Shown here piece after piece: positions 63,519 through 64,000 of a stretch of 64,000 nt of DNA. Each line of letters opens with the position of its first letter. Positions within the stretch are counted from its first letter, which is position 1. Location: the NCBI RefSeq assembly GCF_013004065.1, contig NZ_CP053084.1, positions 620,001 to 684,000 on the forward strand. Reading direction: 5' to 3'. Made by a program: the position numbers and the translations under genes. Under the pieces are notes generated by a model, which was given only the letters and a program-made list of their open reading frames with translations, did no database searches and had not been told where the DNA came from. The DNA is from Limnobacter sp. SAORIC-580. Its GTDB lineage: Bacteria; Pseudomonadota; Gammaproteobacteria; Burkholderiales; Burkholderiaceae_B.

Positions 63519-64000
63519 TTAGCCAATCACCACCGGGGTGTCGGGAAGTTCATTCTTGCCGCCCCCACTGTGCGGAAAGTGCTCAATCAATTTTGTGCTG
63601 ACCGCATCAATACTGTTCATCACCCCAGCCTCGAATTGTCCTTGGGCAAACGACTGCTCAATTTGGTGGCATAGCACTTCCCAGTAAGCGTTGCCAACCT
63701 TGGCGTGAATACCCCGGTCTGCCACAATTTCGATGGCATGGTCCGCCAGCAGTACATAAATGAGCACTCCGTTGTTGAGCTCGGTGTCCCACACATGCAA
63801 TTCACTGAATACCTCAATGGCGCGTTGACGGGGCGTTTGCGCCTGCAACAGGGGGTGTAGTTCGAGCGCGCTTTCCACCGCGAATCGAATTTCACCGGAA
63901 TGCTGGCTTTCGCTGGCGCTTATGGCCTGCGCGATGTGTTGCAGGTGTGAGGGCGAGAATGTTTTCCGCACATCGCGCTCGGTGGTTATCAGGTGTTTTA
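63519..64000 (-). CDS. TPM-domain protein (5' end outside the window)
   Basis: At least 160 residues. The frame stays open to the window edge (KHLITTERDVRKTFSPSHLQ), and relatives have an N-terminal extension of this kind, so the real start probably lies beyond 64000; a GTG at 63971 is the only start inside. The TPM-like domain shows SQHSGEIRFAVESALELHPL, VFSELHVWDTELNNGVLIYV and ADHAIEIVADRGIHAKVG. Its function is unknown; in other bacteria it is encoded beside LemA. Confidence 0.82.
   Translation of the reverse strand, partial: KHLITTERDVRKTFSPSHLQHIAQAISASESQHSGEIRFAVESALELHPLLQAQTPRQRAIEVFSELHVWDTELNNGVLIYVLLADHAIEIVADRGIHAKVGNAYWEVLCHQIEQSFAQGQFEAGVMNSIDAVSTKLIEHFPHSGGGKNELPDTPVVIG

Overview
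The window looks like a chromosomal segment of a betaproteobacterium of the order Burkholderiales. This rests on the protein families and on local gene order: ybeZ-ybeY, sbp-cysTWA-cysB, an Ala/Lys/Pro-rich histone H1-like protein, a DUF6091 solute-binding protein and a SelD fused to a flavin oxidoreductase. The moderate GC and overall content would fit Limnobacter, but that genus call is inference. There are no rRNA genes, no transposase, no phage genes and no CRISPR array. One tRNA gene (Lys, anticodon TTT) is present.

Layout. 1-3.7 kb: a leftward tetR-tolC-hlyD-RND efflux operon with a visible operator and promoter, cut by the window edge. 3.8-9.5 kb: a LuxR-type regulator, gdhA, a quinone reductase-like flavoprotein, an H1-like protein and a PAS kinase/LuxR regulator pair. 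9.6-14.4 kb: a DJ-1/PfpI protein, a nitrate/cyanate-type ABC transporter, cyanase and an FKBP isomerase. 15-25 kb: a leftward senB-like / SelD-fusion / VTT (DedA-like) operon, a methyltransferase, and a PhnD-C-E-E transporter operon that ends in egtD. Together these suggest a selenium/hercynine (selenoneine-type) locus. 25-28 kb: DUF547, ATP-grasp and YHS genes. 28.8-36.2 kb: a Ca/Na antiporter, then an envelope glucan operon (secreted barrel-like protein, alpha/beta hydrolase, GH17-GT2 synthase, sulfatase-fold transferase). 36.2-39.8 kb: a membrane protein and a renal-dipeptidase-like lipoprotein. 40-45.9 kb: tRNA-Lys, ybeY, ybeZ, a two-component pair, pyrF and an EamA exporter. 46.5-52.1 kb: the sulfate uptake operon sbp-hydrolase-cysT-cysW-cysA-cysB. 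52.7-58.9 kb: flavin reductase, tgt, a triple-CheW protein and a six-PAS soluble chemoreceptor. 59.2-61.3 kb: a DUF4212/sodium-solute symporter pair. The rest is small membrane, SRPBCC, DUF6091 and TPM-domain genes.

The most unusual structure is a family of long non-coding repeats present three times (14.40-15.08, 45.87-46.43 and 52.14-52.72 kb), all in the same orientation. Each has a nearly identical core and ends in two to four tandem 42/43-bp units that carry a small hairpin. The left end of the best-preserved copy is an inverted copy of part of these units. Copies lie immediately before and after the sulfate operon, as direct repeats about 6 kb apart.
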